From positions 751,001 through 815,000 of the forward strand of contig JAQIJC010000001.1 in NCBI GenBank assembly GCA_036946405.1: a stretch of DNA of 64,000 bases, in the 5' to 3' direction. Shown here piece by piece: positions 1-9,076 of the stretch. Origin of the DNA: Sphingomonas phyllosphaerae. GTDB lineage: Bacteria > Pseudomonadota > Alphaproteobacteria > Sphingomonadales > Sphingomonadaceae. Each line of letters begins with the position of its first letter. Position 1 is the first letter of the stretch. The notes below the pieces were generated by a model. That model saw only the letters and a program-made list of their open reading frames with translations, was not told the DNA's origin and did no database searches. A program made the position numbers and the translations under genes.

Positions 1-1
1 C

Positions 2-268
2 AACGGCACCGGTGGCTCGTCGAAGCCGAATCTGAAGCAGGAGTTCAACAAGGAGCCGCACGTGCGCGGCACCTGTTCGATGGCGCGGACGATGGATCCG
101 AACTCGGCGAACTCGCAGTTTTTTATCTGCTTCGACGATGCACGCTTCCTCGACGGTCAGTACACCGTCTGGGGTCAGGTGACCGAGGGCATGGAGCTGA
201 TCGACGCGCTGCCCAAGGGCGAGCCGCCGGCGAACCCGGGCAAGATCGTGTCGGCCAAAGCCGCCTGA
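2..268 (+). CDS. Peptidylprolyl isomerase, cyclophilin type (3' end only)
   Basis: This is the C-terminal part of a cyclophilin-type cis-trans prolyl isomerase, a protein-folding enzyme; the 5' end lies outside the window. The visible 88 residues include the cyclophilin core motif NSQFFICF and the following FLDGQYTVWGQV and GMELIDAL segments, which match the second half of the family fold. The frame is open from base 2 to the TGA at 266-268. No signal peptide can be judged because the start is missing. It is followed by a long palindromic repeat cluster rather than a co-directional gene, so it probably ends its transcription unit. Confidence 0.9.
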   Translation, partial: NGTGGSSKPNLKQEFNKEPHVRGTCSMARTMDPNSANSQFFICFDDARFLDGQYTVWGQVTEGMELIDALPKGEPPANPGKIVSAKAA

Positions 269-314
269 TCCGGTCGCGACTCGCCCTGCGTGGCGGGCGG
301 GTCGCGATCACCAG

Positions 315-574
315 CCGTCATTCCCGCGCAGGCGAGACCTCTGCGAAAGCGCGGAACCAAACCCTCGCCAGGCCGTGCCCCGGCGGAGGCCGGGGCTCAG
401 TTGGGAAGGTTTTTCAGTTTATTACGAACCTCCCCCGACTGGGCCCCGGCCTTCGCCGGGGTACAGGAAAGGGACTTTCGCAGAGGTCTCGCGAAGGCGG
501 GAATCCAGAACCTCTGACGTAAGCGCCTCTCGCGAAACCTGCGCGTCTGGATTCCCGCCTGCGCGGGAATGACG
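315..574. repeat. Nested palindromic repeat cluster
   Basis: This 313-base gap between the cyclophilin and LysR genes holds only repeats. Outer arms of the type CGTCATTCCCGC...GCGGGAATGACG are found again at 16655-16748 and 19870-19964. The left arm, including AGACCTCTGCGAAAG, pairs with its reverse complement near 473-503. Between these arms, at about 372-463, lies a second palindrome built on GCCCCGGC and GCCGGGG arms. It looks like one element inserted into another. No coding frame here looks real. Confidence 0.85.
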
Positions 575-581
575 ATCCGGA

Positions 582-1466
582 TCAGTTCTCGCGCAGCGTC
601 CGGATCAGCCAGTCGCGGAAGATCTTGACCGGCTTGGTCTGCAGCGCGCGCGGGCGGCACGCGAACCAGTAGCTGTACGGGCTGGTCACATCGATATCGA
701 ACAACCGCACTAGTCGCGGGTCGTTGGCGTCCTGGAAGTGGTTCTCGTGCATGAAGGCGACGCCGAGCCCTTGCGCTGCCGCTTCGAGAATCAGCACGCC
801 GGTGTCGAAATAGTCGATCGCGACCGGCTCCATGCCCGGATAGCCTGCCGCTTGGCTCCACGCCGCGAAGGTGTCGGGCATGTCGCGGTGGAGCAATACG
901 CTATGTTCGCGCATCTGCTCGGGGTCGCGCAGCGGCTTCGGACCGTCGAGCAACCCGCGCGCGCCGATCGGATAGACCATGTTGCGGTCGAGCCGCTCCG
1001 AATAGAGCATCGGATCGATGTCGCGCGCGACGACGATCACCGCATCCAGTCCCTCGCCGAGGCGCGCAAGCGCATTGCCGCCGGTGTCGATATCGAGGTG
1101 CAGTTCGGGATGCGCCGCGCGCAACTCGCCCAATCGCGGAAACAGCCGCTGCGACGCATAGAGCGGCAGCACGCCGAGCCGCAGCCGCAATACGTCATTG
1201 CCGCTGGTCATTCCCTCGATCGCGTCAGACATGCCGTCGAGCGCCGGCGCGATCGCCGCCAGCAGCCGCTCGCCATCGGCATTGGGGACCATGGCCTGGT
1301 GGCGGCGATCGAACAGCGGCCGCGAGATGAACCGTTCCAGCGTCTGGATGCGACGGCTGAGCGCGGGCGGCGATAGCGCAAGCTCCTGCGCCGCGGCCTT
1401 GATCGAGCCGAGTCGCGCGACGGCCACGAAGGCTTCGATCGCAGTAAGGGGCGGGAGCCGGCGCAT
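582..1466 (-). CDS. LysR-family transcriptional regulator
   Basis: A 294-residue LysR-type DNA-binding regulator, normal length for the family. The N-terminal winged helix-turn-helix occupies about residues 1-65 (LTAIEAFVAVARLGSIKAAA, then SPPALSRRIQTLE). The rest is the two-lobed effector-binding domain. The style resembles the GcvA/AmpR branch, but the target and ligand cannot be told from sequence. I place the start at the ATG complementary to 1464-1466 because the protein then begins just before the helix-turn-helix; an in-frame ATG near 1511 is possible. It is divergent from the candidate small RNA and CDC48 gene, and LysR proteins often regulate a divergent neighbour, but no operator was recognised. 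Confidence 0.9.
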   Translation of the reverse strand: MRRLPPLTAIEAFVAVARLGSIKAAAQELALSPPALSRRIQTLERFISRPLFDRRHQAMVPNADGERLLAAIAPALDGMSDAIEGMTSGNDVLRLRLGVLPLYASQRLFPRLGELRAAHPELHLDIDTGGNALARLGEGLDAVIVVARDIDPMLYSERLDRNMVYPIGARGLLDGPKPLRDPEQMREHSVLLHRDMPDTFAAWSQAAGYPGMEPVAIDYFDTGVLILEAAAQGLGVAFMHENHFQDANDPRLVRLFDIDVTSPYSYWFACRPRALQTKPVKIFRDWLIRTLREN

Positions 1467-1589
1467 GGCAGGATCGGCGAATGGTCCAGATTGGCTGTTG
1501 CGGCGCATCATGCAACATCCAGCCTGCCGCGCAACCACAATCGCCGCCGCGATTGCATTACTTGCAAGCATACCGCTACCATTTCGCAC

Positions 1590-1618
1590 TTGCGAACAAC
1601 CATGCGGCGGCGCACATA
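1590..1618 (+). promoter_or_regulatory. Candidate sigma-70 promoter of the small RNA
   Basis: TTGCGA at 1590-1595 is followed after 17 bases by CACATA at 1613-1618. The -35 element is good and the -10 element weak. Initiation about seven bases further on would start the transcript near 1624, just before the first hairpin of the candidate small RNA. Confidence 0.4.
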
Positions 1619-1620
1619 GG

Positions 1621-1687
1621 GCGTGCCTTTCAGGCATCCTCTCCTAAAAACTTCAAACGGCCGGCCCCTCGGGGCTGGCCTTTTTTT
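1621..1687 (+). ncRNA. Candidate small regulatory RNA
   Basis: About 65 bases with the architecture of a small RNA. A short hairpin (TGCC-TTTCA-GGCA, about 1624-1636) is followed by a single-stranded stretch CCTCTCCTAAAAACTTCAAA and then a strong intrinsic terminator ending in seven Ts. The CCTCTCCT segment could pair with Shine-Dalgarno sequences, as the CCUCC-type loops of known alphaproteobacterial small RNAs do. No protein-coding gene on this strand ends here, so the terminator is otherwise unexplained. It could instead be an attenuator in the leader of the CDC48 gene at 1776, which starts 89 bases downstream. Confidence 0.5.
1659..1687 (+). terminator. Rho-independent terminator
   Basis: The inverted repeat at 1659-1680 has arms GGCCGGCCCC and GGGGCTGGCC with one G-T wobble and a minimal loop. 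It is followed by seven Ts (1681-1687). The T run lies on the plus-strand side, so it terminates rightward transcription. Confidence 0.8.
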
Positions 1688-1775
1688 CGTCCGCTTGCTG
1701 CGCCGGGTCGGTTCGCAATACGGAACCGGCGCCCTATCTTCTGCGCTCGGCTGCAAGCCGCGCGAAAGGAACGAC

Positions 1776-4070
1776 ATGGCGGATGCCGACGAGACAGTGG
1801 TGAAGTTGCAGGTCGCGAACGCGCGGCCGGAAGACAGCGGGCGCGGAGTCGCGCATCTGCCGCGCGCGGTGTTCGCGGCGCTGGGGATCACCGACGGCGA
1901 CGTCGTCGAGATCGTCGGCAAGAAGACCACCCCGGCACGCGCGATCGGCCCCTATGCCGAGGACGAGGGGCTGGAGCTGGTCCGCATCGACGGGCTCCAG
2001 CGCGCCAATGCCGGGGTCGGCTCGGGCGATTTCGTCGAGGTGCGGCGCGCCGAATCGAAGGCCGCGACACGCGTCGTCTTCGCCCCTGCTCAACAGAACC
2101 TGCGGTTGCAGGGCTCGACCAACGCGTTGAAGCGCACCTTCTTTGGCCGGCCGCTGTGCGCGGGCGACATCGTCGCGACCGCCGGGCACCAGCGCGTCCA
2201 GAACATGCCGCCGGGAATGGAGCGCTATGTCAACGCGCCCGCTTACGCCTTGCAGGAGATCCGGCTGCTCGTCGTCTCGGCGAGCCCGAAGGGCGTCGTC
2301 CATATCGACGAGAGCACCGAGATCGAGTTGCGTCCGGAATATGAGGAGCCGCAAGCCGCGCGTCGCGCCGACGTCACCTATGACGATATCGGCGGCATGG
2401 GGCAGACGATCGACCAGCTGCGTGAGATGGTCGAGCTTCCGCTGCGCTATCCCGAACTCTTCCAGCGGCTCGGCGTCGATCCGCCCAAGGGCGTGCTGCT
2501 CCACGGGCCGCCCGGCACCGGCAAGACGCGGCTGGCGCGCGCGGTGGCCAACGAGTCGGACGCACAATTCTTCCTCATCAACGGCCCCGAGATCATGGGC
2601 TCGGCCTATGGCGAATCCGAGCAGCGGCTGCGGCAGGTGTTCGAGGAAGCCAGCAAGTCGGCGCCGTCGATCGTGTTCATCGACGAAATCGACTCGATCG
2701 CGCCGAAGCGCGGGCAGGTGTCGGGCGAGGCGGAGAAGCGCCTTGTCGCGCAGCTGCTGACGCTGATGGACGGGCTGGAGGCGCGCGCCAATCTGGTGGT
2801 TATTGCGGCCACTAATCGTCCCGAGGCGATCGACGAGGCGCTGCGACGGCCGGGCCGTTTCGACCGCGAGATCATCGTCGGCGTCCCCGACGAGCGCGGG
2901 CGACGCGAGATCCTCGGCATCCACACCCGCGGGATGCCGCTGGGCGAGGGCGTCGACCTCGATCAGCTCGCGCGCCAGACCTTCGGCTTCGTCGGCGCCG
3001 ATGTTGCCGCGCTGACCCGCGAGGCGGCGATCGAGGCGGTGCGGCGGATCATGCCGCGGCTCAACCTCGAGGATCGCACGATCCCCGCCGAGGTGCTGGA
3101 TACGCTGGCGGTGACGCGCGAGGACTTCACCGAAGCGCTCAAGCGTGTCCAGCCGAGCGCGATGCGCGAGGTGATGGTGCAGGCGCCGACCGTCAAATGG
3201 TCGGACGTCGGTGGCCTTGATGACGCGCAGATGCGGCTCAAGGAAGGCGTCGAGCTGCCGCTGAAGGATCCGGATGCATTCCGGCGGCTGGGGATCCGCC
3301 CGGCGAAGGGCTTCCTGCTCTACGGGCCGCCGGGGACCGGCAAGACGCTGCTCGCCAAGGCGGTGGCGCGCGAGGCGCAGGCCAACTTCATCGCCACCAA
3401 GTCGAGCGACCTGCTCAGCAAATGGTATGGCGAGAGCGAGCAGCAGATCGCGCGGCTGTTTCAGCGCGCGCGGCAGGTCGCGCCAACGGTGATCTTCATC
3501 GATGAGCTCGACTCACTGGTGCCGGCGCGCGGCGGCGGGCTGGGCGAGCCGCAGGTGACCGAACGCGTGGTCAACACGATCCTCGCCGAGATGGACGGGC
3601 TGGAGGAACTCCAGTCGGTGGTGGTGATCGGCGCGACCAACCGGCCGAACCTGGTCGACCCGGCATTGTTGCGGCCGGGCCGGTTCGATGAACTGGTCTA
3701 TGTCGGTGTGCCCAATGCCGCCGGGCGGCGGCGGATCCTCGACATTCAGACGCAGAAGATGCCGCTCGCGCCCGATGTCGATCTCGACGCAGTGGCGGCG
3801 CGGACGGAGCGCTTTACCGGCGCCGATCTGGAGGATGTCGTGCGCCGCGCGGGGCTGATCGCGCTGCGCGAATCGCTCGACACGCGCGAGGTGCGCCGCG
3901 CGCATTTCGAGCGCGCGCTGGAGGAGAGCCGCGCGAGCGTCACGCCCGAGGTGGAGCGCGAGTACGAGCAGATGGCGGCGCGGCTGAAGCAGGAGGCGAA
4001 CGCGATCCAGCCGATCGGCTTCATCTCACCGGGGCAGCTGACCGCGCGGCCGGGGGGGAAGGAGATTTAG
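1776..4070 (+). CDS. CDC48/VCP-family double AAA+ ATPase
   Basis: A 764-residue protein with the full archaeal/eukaryotic CDC48 (VAT, p97) layout. The N-terminal double-psi-barrel domain covers residues about 10-100 ([28 protein letters not shown]) and is followed by a second N subdomain to about 195. Two AAA modules follow. D1 has Walker [10 protein letters not shown] at about 244 and Walker [11 protein letters not shown]2 has Walker [10 protein letters not shown] at about 517 and Walker [10 protein letters not shown]. Such proteins form hexamers that unfold proteins using ATP. The C terminus ends GGKEI and lacks the HbYX motif used for proteasome docking. ATG 1776 is chosen because GAAAGGA lies six bases upstream and the N domain begins there. 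Partner proteins are unknown. Confidence 0.95.
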   Translation: MADADETVVKLQVANARPEDSGRGVAHLPRAVFAALGITDGDVVEIVGKKTTPARAIGPYAEDEGLELVRIDGLQRANAGVGSGDFVEVRRAESKAATRVVFAPAQQNLRLQGSTNALKRTFFGRPLCAGDIVATAGHQRVQNMPPGMERYVNAPAYALQEIRLLVVSASPKGVVHIDESTEIELRPEYEEPQAARRADVTYDDIGGMGQTIDQLREMVELPLRYPELFQRLGVDPPKGVLLHGPPGTGKTRLARAVANESDAQFFLINGPEIMGSAYGESEQRLRQVFEEASKSAPSIVFIDEIDSIAPKRGQVSGEAEKRLVAQLLTLMDGLEARANLVVIAATNRPEAIDEALRRPGRFDREIIVGVPDERGRREILGIHTRGMPLGEGVDLDQLARQTFGFVGADVAALTREAAIEAVRRIMPRLNLEDRTIPAEVLDTLAVTREDFTEALKRVQPSAMREVMVQAPTVKWSDVGGLDDAQMRLKEGVELPLKDPDAFRRLGIRPAKGFLLYGPPGTGKTLLAKAVAREAQANFIATKSSDLLSKWYGESEQQIARLFQRARQVAPTVIFIDELDSLVPARGGGLGEPQVTERVVNTILAEMDGLEELQSVVVIGATNRPNLVDPALLRPGRFDELVYVGVPNAAGRRRILDIQTQKMPLAPDVDLDAVAARTERFTGADLEDVVRRAGLIALRESLDTREVRRAHFERALEESRASVTPEVEREYEQMAARLKQEANAIQPIGFISPGQLTARPGGKEI

Positions 4071-4081
4071 GCTTTTCACCT

Positions 4082-4163
4082 CGTCGCCCCGGACCTGATC
4101 CGGGGCCCCGCTTCTTCTCAGCAGAAGTAAGAAGCGGGATCCCGGATCAAGTCCGGGATGACG
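4082..4163. repeat. Palindromic repeat, family A, copy 1
   Basis: Arms begin CGTCGCCCCGGACCTGATCC and end GGATCAAGTCCGGGATGACG, with inner GCTTCTT/AAGAAGCG arms. It lies between the convergent CDC48 and MFS genes, where it may act as a bidirectional terminator or mRNA-stabilising hairpin. Five similar copies occur in the window. Confidence 0.9.
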
Positions 4164-4187
4164 TTGGGGGCGGTGAGGCATTCGACG

Positions 4188-5471
4188 TCACTGCCGCAAC
4201 ATGCGCCACCCGAGCGGCAACATGGCCGCGCACGCGATCGCCGCGGCATCGTACGGCAGCGCGTGCCCGATGCCGTACAACGCGACGCCGATCGATGGCC
4301 CCAGCACGAAGCTCGCGCCGCTGATGCTCGTCACCTTGCCCGCTACCGACGCCTGCAACGATGCTCCGACCGCGAGGCTCGACCCGGCGGTGAAGCCCGG
4401 CCGCACGAAGCCGAAGCCGAGGCTGGCGAGCGCATAGCCGCTCGCGATCGCGGGCAGGGTGGTGGCATGGCCCGTTGCCCAGCAGCCGGCCACGGCCAGC
4501 ACGAGCCCGACCAGCATCAACGCGCGCGGGCGCAGGTCGAGCAGCGGAATCATGCCCCATTGCGCGAGCAACGATGCGCCCGCGCCGGTCATCAACACCA
4601 GCCCGGTCGCGCCGAGCGCGTCGACCGGCGACACGCCGAGCCGGTCGATGACGAGGAAGCCGATTACCTGCCCGGTCATCGCCTGCGCATGGCCCATCAT
4701 CAGTCCGACGAACAGCCACCAGCGGATGCGCGGGTCCAGCGCGCCGATCCGGCCCCCGCCCCCGGGCGCGACCGCCGCGGTGACGCTCGCGCCGGAGGAT
4801 TGCCCGCCGATCGAGGGATAGGCGTTTGCCGCGCCATGGCTCGAGCCGTCCAATCGGTCGTCGGGCAGCCGTCGCCACACCGCGACCAGCATCGCCACGC
4901 CGAATAGCGCGAAGACGAATGCCGGTGCGGCCAGCCCGATCGCGACCGATCCGACATGGTCGAGGATGAGATAGGGCGCAAGCGCGGGCCCGAGGATCGT
5001 CCCCAGCCCGAAGGCCGAGGCGAGCAGGGTCAGCGCGCGCGTGCGCTCCTCGCGCGTCGTGCTGCCCGCGACCAGCGCCTGCACCGCGGGCGGTGCCGCC
5101 GCGCCGGTCGCGCCGTAGATCACCCGCCCGAGGATGAAGAGCACGAACGCCGCGGTGCCGCCGATCCAGCCGTTGATCCCGGCGAGCAGGAACGCGCCGC
5201 ACAGCACGAGGCTGGTCGCATAGCCGCCCAGCCCGAGCAGGATCATCGCGCGCCGCCCGTGCCGGTGCGAGCGATGCGCCCAGAACGGCGCGGCGAGCAC
5301 CCAGAACAAGGCCGAGATCGAAAAGGCGAGCGCCACCTCGGCATCGCGCACGCCAAGCGAGCGGCCGAGCGCCGGGAGCACCGATTGTAGCGCGGTGTTG
5401 CCCGCGGCGATCGTCAGCATCACCATGAACATCAAGGCGAATGTCGTGTCCCGCGCCTGCTTCACCGCCAT
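4188..5471 (-). CDS. MFS transporter
   Basis: A 427-residue inner-membrane permease of the major facilitator superfamily. The N-terminal half has the family's loop 2-3 signature region (FWAHRSHRHGRRAMILLG), and hydrophobic segments fit 12 membrane helices. A Gly/Ser/Ala-rich loop around residues 195-235 separates the two halves. The substrate is not evident; drug or metabolite efflux is possible. The ATG complementary to 5469-5471 is preceded by GGGAGCGG. The frame stays open far upstream, but that part is antisense to the methyltransferase gene and is not protein-like. Confidence 0.85.
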   Translation of the reverse strand: MAVKQARDTTFALMFMVMLTIAAGNTALQSVLPALGRSLGVRDAEVALAFSISALFWVLAAPFWAHRSHRHGRRAMILLGLGGYATSLVLCGAFLLAGINGWIGGTAAFVLFILGRVIYGATGAAAPPAVQALVAGSTTREERTRALTLLASAFGLGTILGPALAPYLILDHVGSVAIGLAAPAFVFALFGVAMLVAVWRRLPDDRLDGSSHGAANAYPSIGGQSSGASVTAAVAPGGGGRIGALDPRIRWWLFVGLMMGHAQAMTGQVIGFLVIDRLGVSPVDALGATGLVLMTGAGASLLAQWGMIPLLDLRPRALMLVGLVLAVAGCWATGHATTLPAIASGYALASLGFGFVRPGFTAGSSLAVGASLQASVAGKVTSISGASFVLGPSIGVALYGIGHALPYDAAAIACAAMLPLGWRMLRQ

Positions 5472-5633
5472 CCGCTCCCGACCCGTTCCGTGCTCCCGTC
5501 CTATACCAATGTCGATTAGGCGCTTGGGGGCCGCGCGCAACCGGGCTATGGCAACCGCTTCGCCTGCAAGGCGTTCGTCATGCCGATGACGCGTAAACGT
5601 CATCACACCAGGTTCGGGAGCCGTTTTTTCCAC

Positions 5634-6248
5634 ATGACCAGTTCCACCGACGCCGTGCGGCGCGATCGCAGCAAAGCCGCCGGCGTGCCCGGACCATGGC
5701 AGATGTTTTTCACCGGCTTCCTCAAGCATCCGGTGATGGTCGGGTCGATCATTCCGTCGTCGGACCGGCTGATCGCCAAGATGCTCGGCCCGGTCGACTG
5801 GGCCAATTGCAAGCTGTTCGTCGAATATGGTCCGGGCGTCGGCACCTTCTGTCGCCCGATCCTCGAACGGATGGCACCCGATGCGATGCTGATCGCGATC
5901 GACACCAACGCAGACTTCATCCGCTATCTCGACCACACGATTACCGATTCGCGGTTCGTCGCGGTGCACGGTTCGGCGGCGGATGTGGAGCGGATCGTCG
6001 CGGAACACGGGCATGAGGCGGCCGATTACGTGCTGTCGGGGCTGCCGTTTTCGACGCTTCCCGATGGCGTCGGCCCGGCGATCGCCGCCGCGACGCAGCG
6101 CGTGCTGCGCACCGGCGGCGCGTTCCTCGTCTATCAGTTCAGCCCCAAGGTCCGCGACTTCATCGCGCCACACTTCCAGCGCATCGATCACGACATGGAA
6201 TGGTGGAACGTGCCCCCGGCGCAGCTCTATTGGGGCTGGAAGGACTAG
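5634..6248 (+). CDS. SAM-dependent methyltransferase, PmtA-like
   Basis: A class I methyltransferase of 204 residues. Motif I is VEYGPGVGTF, and SGLPFSTLP is the post-motif seen in phospholipid N-methyltransferases (PmtA) and related rRNA-adenine-methylase-fold enzymes. The N-terminal stretch GFLKHPVMVGSIIPSSDRLI is also typical of bacterial PmtA-like proteins. The likely role is methylation of a lipid headgroup at the inner membrane, but substrate specificity cannot be settled. Two ATGs are possible, at 5580 and 5634; I prefer 5634 because the conserved region starts shortly after it. It is divergent from the MFS gene and stands alone. Confidence 0.7.
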   Translation: MTSSTDAVRRDRSKAAGVPGPWQMFFTGFLKHPVMVGSIIPSSDRLIAKMLGPVDWANCKLFVEYGPGVGTFCRPILERMAPDAMLIAIDTNADFIRYLDHTITDSRFVAVHGSAADVERIVAEHGHEAADYVLSGLPFSTLPDGVGPAIAAATQRVLRTGGAFLVYQFSPKVRDFIAPHFQRIDHDMEWWNVPPAQLYWGWKD

Positions 6249-6299
6249 CGACGGCGGCGCGGCGCGGGTTCGTCCCCCGATTATGGATGAACCAACCGC

Positions 6300-7748
6300 T
6301 CAATACAGCCCCGGCGTTTCGCGCTGCGCGATGGTCGGGGATACCGCCACCAACGGGCGCTGGGATGGCGCGAACAGTCCGGTGATGCGCGCGGCCGAGG
6401 CACTGGCACCGATCGCCGTGCAGCCGCGTCCCGCCAGCCAGTCGAGCGCGGTCCGCACCGACGTCTCGCTCGCATCGCCCAGTTGATGGTTGTAATCGTC
6501 GGTCGCCTGGCAGCTCGCCTCGACCTTGGTTGCCAGTCCGTCGTAATAATCCCCCTGCCGCGCTGCGTTCTGGAGCGCGAACGCGATCACGCGCAACCGG
6601 TCGTCGCTGCACGACGGATTGTCGAGCGGGATCTGCCCGACCGGTTTGCCATAGGTGTTGCTGCCGACCAGCGCGAGGTCTCCGTGAAGGTAGGGGATCA
6701 GCGCGTTGATGACATATTCGCTCGCCGAGGCGGTCTGCCCCGTACCGATGAACGCCACCCGGGTCGGCGCGATCGCGTTCATCTCGCGTGCGAAGCGGCG
6801 AACCTGGTTCTGTGTCGATTTGGAGGTGCGGAAGGTGGTATAAGCCTGCACGTCGCTGGTCGAACGGTTGGCGCCGAGCAGGTCGGTGAACGTCTCCGCA
6901 GTATCGAGCAATCCGCCGCCATTGTAGCGCAGGTCGACGATCACCTGCGTCACCCCCTGCGCGCGGAACGCGCCGAAGGCGCTGCGCAACTGATCGTCCG
7001 CGGTCGAGATGAAGGTGCGCAGGTTGATGTAGCCCACCTTGCGTCCGTTATCGTCGAGCACCTTGCTGCCGTACCGCGACGACACCGGGGTCAGGGTATA
7101 ATCGGCGCTGGTGACCGGGACGTCGCGGGTCCCGCTCGCATCGGTGATCCGCAGCACGCGGACGGTGCCCGGCGTCGACGTATCGAAGGCGGCGTCGAGC
7201 GCGGTTTCACCACCGCTCGCCAGAATGTCGCTGATCAGTCGGACCGTCGCCGCGGTCGGCCCGATGCCGACGATTTGCGCGCCACGGTCGATCCCGGCGG
7301 TCAGCGCGGGTGCGCCCTCATAGGCTTCGGTTACGAACAGCCGGTTGTTCGAATCCCGCGCCAGCCGGACCCCGATCCCGGCGGTCCCGCCCGAGCTGTA
7401 ATAGGCGTTTTCGGCCTTGAGCGAGGTCAGATAGGTAAAATAGCGATCCTTGCGCTGCGCGCGCGCGGTCGCGGTCAGCGCGTCGAGAAAGCTGTCGACA
7501 TCCGAATAGCGAGCCGGATCGATGTTCGTCGGCAAGGTATCGGGGAACAGATACCATTCGTTCATCGCCGCCAGCACCCAGTTCTGCCGTGCGCGCAACG
7601 CGCAGCCGGTCGCGGTGGTGGTGCCCGCGACGCTGCCGCCGCCGCCGCCACCTGCGCTGCTGCCGACGCTCGTGCCGCCGCCGCCATCACCGCACGACGC
7701 CAGCAACGCCAGCCCCGCCACCAGCCCGATCGACCGCCGCTTACGCAT
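6300..7748 (-). CDS. S41-family C-terminal processing peptidase, lipoprotein
   Basis: A 482-residue secreted serine peptidase. The N terminus MRKRRSIGLVAGLALLASC is a lipoprotein signal with the cysteine at residue 19, followed by a Gly/Ser-rich linker. A PDZ-like segment (GIGVRLARDSNNRLFV...GAPALTAGIDRGAQIV) precedes the S41 domain, with VGYINLRTF, VIVDLRYNGGG, the serine motif TASASEYV and the lysine region NTYGKPVGQ. Tail-specific proteases of this kind cut unfolded or tagged periplasmic proteins. An alternative ATG lies at 7763; the nearer one is chosen for its spacing from GTGAGGA. Confidence 0.85.
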   Translation of the reverse strand: MRKRRSIGLVAGLALLASCGDGGGGTSVGSSAGGGGGGSVAGTTTATGCALRARQNWVLAAMNEWYLFPDTLPTNIDPARYSDVDSFLDALTATARAQRKDRYFTYLTSLKAENAYYSSGGTAGIGVRLARDSNNRLFVTEAYEGAPALTAGIDRGAQIVGIGPTAATVRLISDILASGGETALDAAFDTSTPGTVRVLRITDASGTRDVPVTSADYTLTPVSSRYGSKVLDDNGRKVGYINLRTFISTADDQLRSAFGAFRAQGVTQVIVDLRYNGGGLLDTAETFTDLLGANRSTSDVQAYTTFRTSKSTQNQVRRFAREMNAIAPTRVAFIGTGQTASASEYVINALIPYLHGDLALVGSNTYGKPVGQIPLDNPSCSDDRLRVIAFALQNAARQGDYYDGLATKVEASCQATDDYNHQLGDASETSVRTALDWLAGRGCTAIGASASAARITGLFAPSQRPLVAVSPTIAQRETPGLY

Positions 7749-7858
7749 CACCCATGTCCTCACGACTCGCCTGCCAGCGCTAGCATAGCGACGATGATGC
7801 AGCCGCAGGCTGTGAAAAATGTTAAGCCGGGACGTTGTCCGTCTGGAGGAGCTGCCCC

Positions 7859-8209
7859 GTGATTCGTCGTGTTCTGATCCCCGCCGCCCTTGCCCTATCG
7901 CTCGCCGCGTGCGGATCGGCGCCCGACGCGGGTAACAGCGTGGCCGCCACGACGAACGACAGCAGCGATTATCTCGCGAAGATCGGCCAGTTGAACGAGA
8001 AGGAGCGCAATGGCGTCCTCTTTCGCGCGATCAGCGACGCGGGCCGTGGCTGTCAGGGCGTGACGCGCTCGGTGGCCGGACCGGCGATGCAGGGCAACCC
8101 GAGCTGGATCGCTACCTGCGACGACGGGACGCCATGGGTGGTGTCGATCAACGACAAGGGCGTCGCGACCGTGAGCGCGGTGGCGGCGAGCACGCCCAAG
8201 GCTGGCTGA
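7859..8209 (+). CDS. Small lipoprotein of unknown function
   Basis: A 116-residue protein beginning MIRRVLIPAALALSLAACG, a clear lipoprotein signal with the lipid-modified cysteine at about residue 18. The mature part is hydrophilic and carries two further cysteines (GRGCQGV and IATCDDG) that could form a disulfide. I recognise no family. The start is the GTG at 7859, eight bases after GGAGGA (7845-7850). The gene is divergent from the S41 peptidase and followed by the cyclotransferase gene 56 bases later. Confidence 0.75.
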   Translation: MIRRVLIPAALALSLAACGSAPDAGNSVAATTNDSSDYLAKIGQLNEKERNGVLFRAISDAGRGCQGVTRSVAGPAMQGNPSWIATCDDGTPWVVSINDKGVATVSAVAASTPKAG

Positions 8210-8265
8210 CGCACGTGCCGCGCAACGCGATTGCTCCGCGTCGCGCGGCATCGTACCGCTGGCGC

Positions 8266-9051
8266 ATGTCACGCTGGCTGCTCCTCCCGCTCATCGCTCT
8301 TGCCGGTCCGGCGGGAGCGGCTCCGCCTCAGGCCGCGTCGGCGGTCATGGCGCGCCAGCCGGTGCTGGTCGCGCCTGTCGTCGTTCGTCGCCTGCCGCAC
8401 GACCGCGCCGCCTTCACGGAGGGTCTGGTATGGCACGGCGGCGCGCTGATCGAGAGTGTCGGGCTGGAGGGACGCTCCGACGTGCGGCGCGTCGATCCGG
8501 CGACCGGCAAGGTGACGTTGCGGCGCACGATCCCGGCGGCGCAATTCGGTGAGGGGCTGACGCTGTGGAAGGGCGAGGCGATCAGCCTGACGTGGCATGA
8601 CGGCATCGCGCATCGCTGGAGCGCCGCGACGCTCAAGCCGCTGGGGACGATGCGTTATAGCGGCGAGGGCTGGGGACTGACCGCCGACGCGACCTCGCTG
8701 ATCCGCTCGGACGGCAGCGCGACGCTGACCTTCCACGATCCGGCGACGATGAAGGTGCGGCGCACCGTCACGGTCACCTTCGCGGGACGCGCGCTCGACC
8801 AGATCAACGAGCTGGAGGTGGTCGACGGGCAGATCCTCGCCAACGTCTGGCACCAGCCCTTCATCGTCGCGATCGACCCGCGCAGCGGCGTGGTGACGCG
8901 GGTGATCGACCTGCGCGCGATCGTCGCCGAGGTGGGGGCGCGCGATCCCGAAGCCGTCGCGAACGGTATCGCCTGGGACGCGAAGGCGCGGCGCCTGTTC
9001 GTTACCGGCAAGCGCTGGCCGACGATGTTCGAGATCCGGTTGCCGAAATAA
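8266..9051 (+). CDS. Glutaminyl-peptide cyclotransferase (bacterial/plant type)
   Basis: A 261-residue secreted enzyme of the five-bladed beta-propeller glutamine cyclotransferase family, which converts N-terminal glutamine of peptides to pyroglutamate. The signal peptide is MSRWLLLPLIALAGPAGAAP. Family hallmarks are AAFTEGLVWHGGALIESVGL near the start, INELEVVDGQILANVW in the middle, and GIAWDAKARRLFVTGKRWP at the end. The length is typical. The ATG is at 8266; upstream frame is open but lacks a signal-like sequence. Its natural substrate here is unknown. Confidence 0.85.
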   Translation: MSRWLLLPLIALAGPAGAAPPQAASAVMARQPVLVAPVVVRRLPHDRAAFTEGLVWHGGALIESVGLEGRSDVRRVDPATGKVTLRRTIPAAQFGEGLTLWKGEAISLTWHDGIAHRWSAATLKPLGTMRYSGEGWGLTADATSLIRSDGSATLTFHDPATMKVRRTVTVTFAGRALDQINELEVVDGQILANVWHQPFIVAIDPRSGVVTRVIDLRAIVAEVGARDPEAVANGIAWDAKARRLFVTGKRWPTMFEIRLPK

Positions 9052-9076
9052 CGGTTCCGCCGAAACCCAATTCGAT

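Noticed and set aside
315..574. CRISPR array
   Set aside because: The repeats are palindromic and not regularly spaced by unique spacers, and no cas genes are present anywhere in the window.
4082..4163. Family A repeats as classical intrinsic terminators
   Set aside because: Stems are strong but no T run follows either arm. A role in Rho-dependent or processive RNA end formation is possible but not shown, so they are listed as repeats.
5472..6191. N-terminal extension of the MFS transporter
   Set aside because: The added part is antisense to the PmtA-like methyltransferase, is not membrane-like, and the ATG at 5471 has a good ribosome-binding site.
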